Source: Candidatus Aenigmatarchaeota archaeon
Lineage (GTDB): Archaea > Aenigmatarchaeota > Aenigmatarchaeia > QMZP01 > JAFGSV01
Assembly (NCBI GenBank): GCA_030624445.1
Contig: JAUXKD010000035.1
Location: 1-5,963, forward strand
DNA length: 5,963 nucleotides
Direction: 5' to 3'
The notes below the pieces were generated by a model. It had not been told where the DNA came from. It saw only the letters and a program-made list of their open reading frames with translations, and ran no database searches. The position numbers and the translations under genes were made by a program. Numbering within the stretch: the stretch's first letter is position 1; the number at the start of each line of letters is the position of its first letter. This document shows, in pieces, positions 1 through 5,152 of the stretch.

Positions 1-620
1 ATGTCCGACCAGGTCTCCGGATCGTTGATGCTCCAGGTTTTTTTCAGGAACTCTGTTTCCTTCTCGCAATGGACCATAACGACGCCCGTATACCCGAGCT
101 TTGCCAGGGTCCTGTAGACAGCCAGCTGCTCTTTCGGTTCTGAAACCGCGAGTCCGCCGACCGATTCGCCGGCATACAACTTCAGTCCGGCGACCTCTTT
201 ATGATTCTTTTCCGCTTCAACCGCTTCCCTGATCTGGCCGTGTTCACTGCTCAGTCCAACGTAAAGCATGTATTTCACAGGAGTACCGCTCTTTTTGACC
301 GTTTCAAGCCTATTTTCAACGTCGTCGTTCCGGAGGATGGGAGGGTCCGTGTTGGGCATGTCATGGATCTGCGTCACTCCGCCGTGAGCAGCTGCCTCCC
401 CAGCGGTTCCGATGGTCTCCTTTCCTGGCTGCCTCCAGTCCCGGCAGTGCACGTGCGGGTCTATGAAACCCGGAAGTATTACGTCTGCTGTTATGTCAGG
501 GTCCTTCCTGAAGTGCGTCAGCCTGTTGATTTTCCCCCCGTGAACCTCGATATAGACATTGGCGTGTGTTTTCCCGGGAGATTCCACCAGGGTCTTTCCA
601 AAGATAACGAGCTTGCTCAT
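1..620 (-). CDS. pyrC: Dihydroorotase, C-terminal part outside the window
   Basis: Dihydroorotase, a cytoplasmic zinc amidohydrolase, interconverts N-carbamoyl-aspartate and dihydroorotate, the third step of de novo UMP synthesis. The 206 visible residues include the first metal motif DPHVHCRD (His56, His58, substrate-contacting Arg60), the loop DMPNTDPP (Asn90), the lysine expected to be carboxylated in GLKLYAGES (Lys147) and the next metal ligand in VHCE (His184). The later His and the catalytic Asp lie beyond the left edge. The family usually has about 400-440 residues, so about half the gene is present. The ATG at 620 overlaps the pyrK stop in ATGA and follows a GGTGGTGA-like ribosome site 4 nt upstream. 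It is the last visible gene of the pyrD-HAD-pyrK-pyrC operon. Oddity: CRDW replaces the more common LRDP/LRDG after HxH. Hydantoinase or allantoinase is possible by fold, but the operon strongly favours PyrC. Confidence 0.93.
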   Translation of the reverse strand, partial: MSKLVIFGKTLVESPGKTHANVYIEVHGGKINRLTHFRKDPDITADVILPGFIDPHVHCRDWRQPGKETIGTAGEAAAHGGVTQIHDMPNTDPPILRNDDVENRLETVKKSGTPVKYMLYVGLSSEHGQIREAVEAEKNHKEVAGLKLYAGESVGGLAVSEPKEQLAVYRTLAKLGYTGVVMVHCEKETEFLKKTWSINDPETWSD

Positions 621-1423
621 ATCTTCACCACCCGGCCGCTTGCATCCCTCTTGTATTGACCGAACTCGGCGATCTTTTTCATGTCATCGAGAGCGAATAC
701 GGGCCCCTCCCTGCACACCCTCCAGCCGGTCCCGTCCAGGCAGCAGGAGCCGCAGACGCCAAAGCCGCATTTCAGGTGTCTCTCAAGGGAAAATTCCGCG
801 GGGATGTCTTTTTCCAGGCAGATCTCAAAAGCCTTCCGCAGCATCATTTCCGGGCCGCAGCAAAAGACGCGGCCGATTTTATGCTTCGACAACAGGCCGG
901 TCAGGCAGTCGGTGCAGAATCCCCTGTGCCCCAGTGAGCCGTCGTCCGTGGAGTAGATCATATGAACTTTCCCGCCCTTGAACCGTTCCCTGTAAAGGAC
1001 GTGGTCCTTTGTGGCAGCGCCGTTTATGAAAAAGACTTCTTTTCCCTCTCTGACCAGCTCGTCCGCGAGGAATGAGAGCGGCGCTGCGCCGTAGCCCCCG
1101 CCAACCAGGACGATCCTCCCGCCCTTTCCCGAGAACCCCCTGCCGTAAGGTCCCTGCACGCCGAGCCTGTCCCCGGCCTTCATCCCGAACAACTTTTCCG
1201 TGAAGGTCCCGATTTTCCTGACGGTCACCGCGAACCTGCCGTCATCCTGGTACGAAACCCCGAACGGCTTCAGCCCGGTGCCGGGAATCCAGAGCATGAC
1301 GAACTGGCCCGGTTTTGCTTTGAGGTCGCCGGTGAACCAGAAGCTGCTTGTGTCCTTCGCCTCCGCTGTGATTTTCTCTATTACGAGCATCCTGGGCCTC
1401 TCGGAGCGCTGAGCGGTTGTCAT
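617..1423 (-). CDS. pyrK: Dihydroorotate dehydrogenase electron transfer subunit (PyrK type)
   Basis: This is the electron-transfer partner of class 1B dihydroorotate dehydrogenase. It carries FAD and a 2Fe-2S cluster and moves electrons from the FMN of PyrD to NAD. The domains run in the ferredoxin-reductase order. An FAD-binding beta barrel comes first, with PGQFVML at 38-44, KPFGVSY at 52-58 in the position of the RxYS-type flavin motif, and GPYGRGF at 91-97. The nucleotide-binding domain follows, with GGGYGAAPL at 108-116 and CCGPEMM at 188-194. The C-terminal cluster ligands are Cys219-x4-Cys224-x2-Cys227-x9-Cys237. Length (268 aa) is normal. The ATG at 1423 is chosen because GGAGG lies about 10 nt upstream and ATG/TGA overlap the HAD stop by 4 bp. 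Met12 (ATG at 1390) is an alternative start. Related sulfide dehydrogenase or hydrogenase FAD subunits share this architecture, but the neighbouring pyrD and pyrC settle the assignment. Confidence 0.93.
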   Translation of the reverse strand: MTTAQRSERPRMLVIEKITAEAKDTSSFWFTGDLKAKPGQFVMLWIPGTGLKPFGVSYQDDGRFAVTVRKIGTFTEKLFGMKAGDRLGVQGPYGRGFSGKGGRIVLVGGGYGAAPLSFLADELVREGKEVFFINGAATKDHVLYRERFKGGKVHMIYSTDDGSLGHRGFCTDCLTGLLSKHKIGRVFCCGPEMMLRKAFEICLEKDIPAEFSLERHLKCGFGVCGSCCLDGTGWRVCREGPVFALDDMKKIAEFGQYKRDASGRVVKI

Positions 1424-2049
1424 ACGTACAAGCCCTCCACGATGAACTTGAGGTCCCTGATATCATTCATTATGAAGTTCGGTTCCTTCCCTTTGAGCTT
1501 CTCCTTGGGGTGGTAGCCCGACAGGACCGCAGCGGTCATTATCCCGGCGAGATTGCCCGTCTCTATGTCGTGCGCCATGTCCCCAACGAACACTATTTCC
1601 CCCTTTTCGGCATCGATCTTTTTGACAAGGCTCTCTATCACTTCCCTCTTGTCATGGGCACCGCCTATCGTATGAGTGAATAACCCTTCAAGCCCGTATT
1701 CGGTTATTTCCTTCTCCAGGAATTCCCGGGGGTGCGAACTGAGAACCGAAAGCTTTATGCCCCTTTCTTTAAGCCACAGCAGCATGCTCTTTGCGAACGG
1801 GAACGGCTTTGCCTTCTTTCCGTCCTCCAGAAAGAACCTCTTGTACATGCCATCCATATCGGCTCTCCCGAGCGTTACGCCCATGGACCTGTAAAAATCC
1901 ATGTACGGGAGGTCGAACCTCTCCCTGAACTCCTCCATGGTCATGAAGGGCTTTCCCAGTTTCGAGAATATCTTCCCGGTTATACCGTAGACGAGCGCCA
2001 GGTCGTCGCTCACGACCCCGCTCCAGTCCAGGATAACGGCCTTAATCAT
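1420..2049 (-). CDS. HAD-superfamily hydrolase embedded in the pyrimidine operon
   Basis: A 209-residue HAD-fold protein with an alpha-helical cap between motifs I and II (roughly 15-85), the layout of phosphoglycolate phosphatase and beta-phosphoglucomutase relatives. Motif I is LDWSGVV with nucleophile Asp8. The residue two further on, Asp in ordinary HAD phosphatases, is Ser10. Motif II is VLSSHP (Ser104/105), motif III is probably Lys134, and motif IV is VGDMAHDI (Asp157, Asp161). The substrate cannot be read from the sequence. The gene overlaps pyrD by 8 bp and pyrK by 4 bp, so it is co-translated with UMP-pathway enzymes. A pyrimidine nucleotide or side-product phosphatase is an inference only. 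Start: GGTGGG at 2058-2063 lies 8 nt before the ATG at 2049. The in-frame TTG at 2055 would be only 2 nt from that site and is less likely. The DW[A/S]G pattern recalls phosphonoacetaldehyde hydrolase, but I see no matching cap lysine. Confidence 0.9.
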   Translation of the reverse strand: MIKAVILDWSGVVSDDLALVYGITGKIFSKLGKPFMTMEEFRERFDLPYMDFYRSMGVTLGRADMDGMYKRFFLEDGKKAKPFPFAKSMLLWLKERGIKLSVLSSHPREFLEKEITEYGLEGLFTHTIGGAHDKREVIESLVKKIDAEKGEIVFVGDMAHDIETGNLAGIMTAAVLSGYHPKEKLKGKEPNFIMNDIRDLKFIVEGLYV

Positions 2050-2959
2050 GGACAATACCCACCATGTCCTTTATCCCGGAGTATCCTTCCTCGCGCATGA
2101 AGCCGAGCAGCTCGTCAGATATCTTCTTGAAAACATCGATTCCCCTGTAATAGACCCCGGAGCCTACCCCGACGGCTGAAGCGCCCGCCATGAGCATCTC
2201 CGCCGCAGCTTCCCCGGTCGTCACGCCGCCCGTGCCAATTACGGGTATGCGCACGGATTCGTACACATCGTACACGCATCTGACTGCGACAGGCCTTATA
2301 GGAGGCCCGGAAAGGCCGCCGAACCCGAACCCGAGCACCGGCCTTTTCGCCCTCACGTCAATCACCATTCCCGGGCCGATTGCATTCGTGACGTTTATCG
2401 CGTCGGCACCGGCCTTCTCGGCAGCTTTTGCGACTTCGCCGATGGCCTGCACGTTTGCGGAGAGCTTGACAATCACGGGCATCTTCGCGTGCCTTTTCAC
2501 GGCCTTCGTGATGTCACGGGTGGCTTCGGGAGTTCCGTGCCCTCCAAGAATACCGAAGCCTGGGGTGTGCGGGCATGACAATGGAATCTCGACCGCGGAA
2601 AATTCCCCCGTCAGGAAATTCCTCGCCATGTATCCGAACTGGGCGGCGTCTTCCCCTATGATGCTCGCGATGACGGGAACCGGGATTTCATCAAGTCCTG
2701 AGAATTCCTTTTTCGCCCCTGCCAGGCCGGGATTTGAATACCCCACCGCGTTCATCATGACTTCCCCCTCCGTCAGGATTATGGGCGGATTGTGACCCTC
2801 CCTCCTCTCCCTGCTGACAGATTTGATAGTCACCGCCCCGGCTCCGTTGCCGGCCACATGTTTCAGCGAGGCTTTCGTGACACCGAGGATTCCGGATGCA
2901 AGTACAAGAGGGTTTTTCATCTTGATTTTACAGATGTTCACGGACAAATCGGGAGACAT
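2042..2959 (-). CDS. pyrD: Dihydroorotate dehydrogenase, class 1B catalytic subunit
   Basis: An FMN-dependent TIM-barrel enzyme that oxidises dihydroorotate to orotate in the cytoplasm. Pairing with a downstream pyrK makes it the NAD-linked class 1B (PyrD2-PyrK2) type. The 305 residues match the family length. Visible motifs are ASGILG near the N-terminus, TIKS (Lys46), NAVGYSNPG (Asn70) on the substrate side, the catalytic-base loop LSCPH (Cys129; class 1 enzymes use Cys here), VKLSAN (Lys165), NVTNA (Asn189, Asn192), GLSGPPIRPVA (215-225) and the FMN phosphate region IGTGGV (241-246) and GVGSGV. The loop reads EIPLSCPH where class 1 enzymes typically have E-x-N-x-SCPN, so two Asn positions that contact orotate are Pro126 and His131. 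It is the first gene of the operon. The ATG at 2959 has no convincing ribosome site but lies about 25 nt from a TATA box, fitting a leaderless mRNA. Confidence 0.94.
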   Translation of the reverse strand: MSPDLSVNICKIKMKNPLVLASGILGVTKASLKHVAGNGAGAVTIKSVSRERREGHNPPIILTEGEVMMNAVGYSNPGLAGAKKEFSGLDEIPVPVIASIIGEDAAQFGYMARNFLTGEFSAVEIPLSCPHTPGFGILGGHGTPEATRDITKAVKRHAKMPVIVKLSANVQAIGEVAKAAEKAGADAINVTNAIGPGMVIDVRAKRPVLGFGFGGLSGPPIRPVAVRCVYDVYESVRIPVIGTGGVTTGEAAAEMLMAGASAVGVGSGVYYRGIDVFKKISDELLGFMREEGYSGIKDMVGIVHD

Positions 2960-3008
2960 AGTATTTTCTTGTATAATAAATATATATTTCGGGAGAGCCG
3001 GGAGACAT
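2950..3008. repeat. 10-bp direct repeat CGGGAGACAT around the pyrD promoter
   Basis: CGGGAGACAT occurs at 2950-2959, covering the pyrD start codon (ATGTCTCCCG on the coding strand), and again at 2999-3008, just upstream of the TATA box. The copies are 49 bp apart and bracket the core promoter. This could be an operator pair, a remnant of a small duplication, or chance. A second ATG formed by the upstream copy is not in frame with pyrD. Confidence 0.45.
2973..2992 (-). promoter_or_regulatory. Archaeal promoter (BRE/TATA) of the pyrD operon
   Basis: Read on the minus strand, CGAAATATATATTTATTATA contains a purine-rich BRE-like CGAAA followed directly by an uninterrupted A/T element. The TATA centre near 2984 is about 25 nt from the A of the pyrD ATG at 2959. 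That is the usual archaeal distance from TATA box to transcription start, so the mRNA may begin at or next to the start codon. The absence of a GGTGA/GGAGG site before pyrD, in contrast to the internal operon genes, agrees with this. Confidence 0.7.
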
Positions 3009-3049
3009 TGAAGATATCATGGTGAAACAGGCGAAGATGCCGAATCTGT

Positions 3050-3078
3050 AATTTAAAGAATCCCGGCAAATTATAATC
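3050..3078 (+). promoter_or_regulatory. Possible promoter for the small membrane protein gene
   Basis: Two AT-rich elements lie in the divergent gap: TAATTTAAAG at about 3050-3059 and AAATTATAATC at 3068-3078. Starts about 25 nt downstream would give 5' leaders of roughly 40-60 nt before the ATG at 3139, which has its own ribosome binding site. Neither element is a strong TATA match, and I cannot choose between them. Confidence 0.35.
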
Positions 3079-3138
3079 AGGTGCACGAAAGGGACCGACA
3101 CTCCGGGTCACTATGAATTTCAGGAAGGACAGTCTATC

Positions 3139-3429
3139 ATGTTGGACGCAATTGTAAAGTCTCTCGTGGGAGTAATAAATTCAACATATCTTTCGTTCGT
3201 GGAGGTTCAGAAATCCCTGAGCTTTCTGGACAGTCCCGGAACGTACACACTCTGGATTGTCATAGGACTGATCTACGTGCCTTTCTTCACCAACAACGTT
3301 TACAACCAGTACGCGAACCCCCACGGGTACTACTCCCTGTCGCTGGTGCGCAAAGTAATCATGGGCATAACCTTCATCAGCGCATGGCTAATTTTCGGCT
3401 TTGCGAACTTCGTCAGGTTCCTTCCATGA
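3139..3429 (+). CDS. Small two-helix membrane protein of unknown function
   Basis: I do not recognise this 96-residue protein. It has a mildly amphipathic N-terminal region (1-35), a hydrophobic segment at about 37-52 (TLWIVIGLIYVPFF), and a polar, aromatic-rich connecting stretch at 53-70 with asparagines and tyrosines (NNVYNQYANPHGYYS). After two basic residues comes a second hydrophobic segment at about 72-95. There is no signal peptidase site, metal motif or cysteine. The start at 3139 is supported by AGGAAGGA at 3122-3129 about 9 nt upstream. Base composition and codon use resemble the neighbours, and no antisense gene competes for this stretch. It is divergent from pyrD, and the next gene on its strand is tRNA-Val, separated by 62 bp that contain the tRNA promoter. 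A membrane-complex accessory subunit is possible, but nothing here proves it. Confidence 0.75.
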   Translation: MLDAIVKSLVGVINSTYLSFVEVQKSLSFLDSPGTYTLWIVIGLIYVPFFTNNVYNQYANPHGYYSLSLVRKVIMGITFISAWLIFGFANFVRFLP

Positions 3430-3450
3430 GGCGCTTGGGTTCAGTACGGA

Positions 3451-3466
3451 ACTTTTATTTTTAAAG
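3451..3466 (+). promoter_or_regulatory. TATA-type promoter of tRNA-Val
   Basis: ACTTTTATTTTTAAAG is an A/T block centred near 3459, in a gap otherwise holding only the end of the small membrane gene. A start about 25 nt downstream (near 3484) would leave a short 5' leader before the mature tRNA end at 3492, as expected for an archaeal tRNA trimmed by RNase P. The T-runs may also help end transcription of the upstream gene. Confidence 0.6.
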
Positions 3467-3481
3467 CTCGAATTATTCACT

Positions 3482-3487
3482 AAAAAA
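3482..3487 (-). terminator. T6 run, possible terminator for the minus-strand operon
   Basis: On the minus strand this is TTTTTT, the first run of this length met by RNA polymerase after the protease stop codon at 3579-3581. Archaeal termination commonly uses oligo-T stretches without a hairpin. To reach it, transcription would pass through the whole tRNA-Val gene in antisense. The same bases lie between the tRNA promoter and the mature tRNA end. Confidence 0.35.
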
Positions 3488-3491
3488 GAAC

Positions 3492-3564
<73 letters not shown>

Positions 3565-3578
3565 TTCATCCGCGCGCG

Positions 3579-4157
3579 TCAGGGCAGCAGCCACGACAGA
3601 ACGAATCCGGACCCTGCAAGCGCAACAAGGGCGGCCCAGATCTTATTGTCCAGCTTCAGGAGTTTCCCCCCGTCGAGACCTCCGAAAGGGATCAGGTTGA
3701 ATATGGCAAGCCAGCCGTTTATGAACGCCATGTAGCTGAAGATGAAGATGCCGGTGAGGAAGGAAGCGGCCATCGATAGCCACATCAGTACGATGTTGAA
3801 AGAGACACCGGCCATGCTGATTTTCGTAAGCTGCCTCCTTTCCGGTCCCCTGGAGGGATGCCCGCTGAAGAACACGGCGCCCGGGGCCGCGAAAATCAAA
3901 GAGCCGCCGGTGGCCAGCGCGAAAAGAAGCGCCATCATCAATCCCTGCGGCCACATCCTGTATTCCGACCAGAAGCCCTGGCTGATGGCAACGAACTTGT
4001 GCGAAAGCTCGTGCCCGATGAAGGCCAGACCGACAGCCAGCAATGACACGAGGAAGAAAGAAGGCATGGTCAAGAATTCCGGGTAGGAAAATACGATGCA
4101 CAGGACAATCAGTGACACAACGATATCCCTTATCTCAATCTTGCTGAATATTTTCAT
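3579..4157 (-). CDS. Site-2-type intramembrane zinc metalloprotease (peptidase M50)
   Basis: A 192-residue multi-pass membrane protein of the site-2 protease family, which cuts substrates inside or next to the membrane. The zinc site HELSH (His49, Glu50, His53) lies in the second hydrophobic segment, and the third ligand is in NLIPFGGLDGGK (Asn154, Pro157, Asp162), the family's NxxPxxxLDG motif. A GxxxN element sits between them (Gly117, Asn121). Hydrophobic stretches are at about 11-25, 34-50, 72-97, 115-135, 137-158 and 173-191. There is no PDZ or CBS domain, so this is the minimal compact form. Start: GGTGATA at 4161-4167 lies just before the ATG at 4157. The in-frame GTG at 4166 falls inside that site and is rejected. 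It lies 13 bp downstream of the prepilin-like gene, so the two are almost certainly co-transcribed. The substrate is unknown. Confidence 0.92.
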   Translation of the reverse strand: MKIFSKIEIRDIVVSLIVLCIVFSYPEFLTMPSFFLVSLLAVGLAFIGHELSHKFVAISQGFWSEYRMWPQGLMMALLFALATGGSLIFAAPGAVFFSGHPSRGPERRQLTKISMAGVSFNIVLMWLSMAASFLTGIFIFSYMAFINGWLAIFNLIPFGGLDGGKLLKLDNKIWAALVALAGSGFVLSWLLP

Positions 4158-4170
4158 CCTTATCACCTGG

Positions 4171-4560
4171 TCACTTGTTGTAGAATTTGAACATGCCTCT
4201 CACATCATGAGTGCCGGTGAAGCTTATGCTTATGCTGAGCGGGGCGTCGGTTGAGGAGTCCCAGTTGGTGCAGTTCAGGTCATAATTGATGTTTATGAGG
4301 TAACCCTCCGAGGCGAAATCCTCCCTGAGTTCAGAGAGCAGCTCCTTCAGGTCGTTCTCGAACGCCAGGCACCCTGAACTTGTATTTATGGTCTGGTTGA
4401 TTGCGTCCATAACATTCATGACGATGTAATGTTCTTTTGTTTGATAGGGGCTTGATATTTCGATGAGCGAGTATGTAATAAGCGCCTGCTGCACGAAAAA
4501 CAACAGGCCGCCAAGGAACACGGCTATGACAACGAACATCTGGGCTTTTCTGGCAGTCAT
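4171..4560 (-). CDS. Prepilin-like single-pass secreted/membrane protein
   Basis: A 129-residue protein of unknown function. Its N-terminus, M-T-A-R-K-A-Q followed by a hydrophobic helix (8-30), looks like an archaeal class III (prepilin) signal. The predicted cut is after Ala6, leaving Gln7 as the first mature residue, a common +1 residue in archaeal pilins. The Glu often seen at +5 is absent, so an ordinary N-terminal anchor remains possible. The mature part is polar, with an acidic helix (about 66-82) and beta-type sequence to the end. It holds just two cysteines (Cys64, Cys97), a possible disulfide if outside the cell, and three N-x-S/T sequons (Asn55, Asn59, Asn96). The start at 4560 is supported by GGAGGCGAT at 4570-4578, 9 nt upstream. 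The frame stays open further upstream, but that part overlaps aIF2-beta and is rejected. It sits between aIF2-beta and the protease. Confidence 0.82.
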   Translation of the reverse strand: MTARKAQMFVVIAVFLGGLLFFVQQALITYSLIEISSPYQTKEHYIVMNVMDAINQTINTSSGCLAFENDLKELLSELREDFASEGYLININYDLNCTNWDSSTDAPLSISISFTGTHDVRGMFKFYNK

Positions 4561-4584
4561 AATAAGAATATCGCCTCCGCTCTT

Positions 4585-4614
4585 AAAAAACGTCACCGGA
4601 CGGAGGACTTCCGT
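4585..4614 (-). terminator. Hairpin plus T6 between aIF2-beta and the prepilin-like gene
   Basis: Directly after the aIF2-beta stop, the minus strand reads ACGGA-AGTCC-TCCGT (4614-4600), a perfect 5-bp stem with a 5-nt loop. Nine nucleotides later comes TTTTTT (4590-4585). This resembles an intrinsic terminator or attenuator that could reduce read-through into the next two genes. Alternatively the T6AAG block, centred about 26 nt before the ATG at 4560, could act as a TATA element, though a ribosome site lies between it and the ATG, which argues against a leaderless start. Confidence 0.4.
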
Positions 4615-4616
4615 AA

Positions 4617-5027
4617 TCACTTCATTTTCTTCACTACCTGCTTGGACCCGCAGGCCTCGCACTTGAGAAAATCTATCCTGTCTATCTTGACGAGCTTTGT
4701 GTCGGGCTTGCAGCAGTTCGGGCAGATGACGTAGTTCTTGACATAAATTTCGATCTTCTTGTCCATAAGGTTTCCGGGGAATCTGCCCTGGAATATGACT
4801 TTCTTGTCCTTTTCCTCGTACGATGTTGCCAGTTCCTTCAGGAAGAATTTCAGCAGATGTTTCGGATCGCGCCTCAGGGCACCCGACACATCGTAGAAAT
4901 TGAGAAAAATAGTCCTGGCTCCCTGTATCAGCACCTCGGCCCTGGGAATGCAGAACCTGCTCCCTTCGCGGCATTCCTTGGGCAGCCTTTCCATGCACAA
5001 ATCAAGCATTTTCTCGTAATCGGACAT
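4617..5027 (-). CDS. Translation initiation factor 2 subunit beta (aIF2-beta)
   Basis: The beta subunit of the archaeal aIF2 heterotrimer, which with the gamma GTPase and alpha subunit brings initiator methionyl-tRNA to the small ribosomal subunit. At 136 residues it has the normal archaeal length. An N-terminal helix (1-16, DYEKMLDLCMERLP) that docks on gamma is followed by the central alpha/beta domain with RTIFLNF (38-44), RDPKHLLKFFLKELATS (53-69) and QGRF (80-83). A C-terminal zinc ribbon uses Cys102-x2-Cys105 and Cys123-x2-Cys126. The lysine-rich N-terminal extension of eukaryotic eIF2-beta is absent. The ATG at 5027 has only a weak upstream site (GTGGTC), but it gives the expected family start. 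A promoter lies in the 125-bp gap behind it, so it need not depend on pyrF transcription. Confidence 0.96.
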   Translation of the reverse strand: MSDYEKMLDLCMERLPKECREGSRFCIPRAEVLIQGARTIFLNFYDVSGALRRDPKHLLKFFLKELATSYEEKDKKVIFQGRFPGNLMDKKIEIYVKNYVICPNCCKPDTKLVKIDRIDFLKCEACGSKQVVKKMK

Positions 5028-5057
5028 ATGACCACACTTTAAGTGAATTTTGTAAGT

Positions 5058-5074
5058 CTGATATAAAAACCTTC
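5058..5074 (-). promoter_or_regulatory. TATA-type promoter of the aIF2-beta operon
   Basis: On the minus strand, AAGGTTTTTATATCAGA contains TTTTTATAT (5069-5061), preceded by a purine-rich stretch. A start about 25 nt downstream, near 5040, would give a 5' leader of roughly a dozen nucleotides. A second AT block, TTTTATATG (5130-5122), lies further upstream. It could be an alternative promoter or part of the pyrF 3' end region. Confidence 0.55.
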
Positions 5075-5152
5075 CAGCCGGTCCTGTTACCTATTTATCG
5101 GATAATCAAGTATTTAACCAACATATAAAATCGACAGTAATGAATGTGGCCA

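Noticed and set aside
201..981. Several plus-strand open frames opposite pyrC and pyrK
   Set aside because: They overlap strongly supported genes on the other strand and give low-complexity Pro/Ser/Arg-rich translations without motifs.
2190..2795. Plus-strand open frame of 201 codons opposite pyrD
   Set aside because: It is a shadow of the GC-rich third positions of pyrD, whose active-site motifs run the full length of the other strand. The translation shows no recognisable domain.
3019..3051. Ten-codon reading frame ATG...TAA in the divergent gap, as a possible leader peptide
   Set aside because: It has no ribosome site at the right distance, no run of regulatory codons and no hairpin or T-run after it. 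Random AT-rich DNA gives such frames often.
3088..3109. Short inverted repeat GACC...GGTC before the small membrane gene
   Set aside because: The stem is only 4 bp with an 8-9 nt loop, too weak to call a riboswitch or attenuator.
4561..4998. Upstream extension of the prepilin-like protein to a 275-residue product
   Set aside because: The extension is the aIF2-beta gene read in another frame. The ribosome site and signal-like N-terminus support the ATG at 4560.
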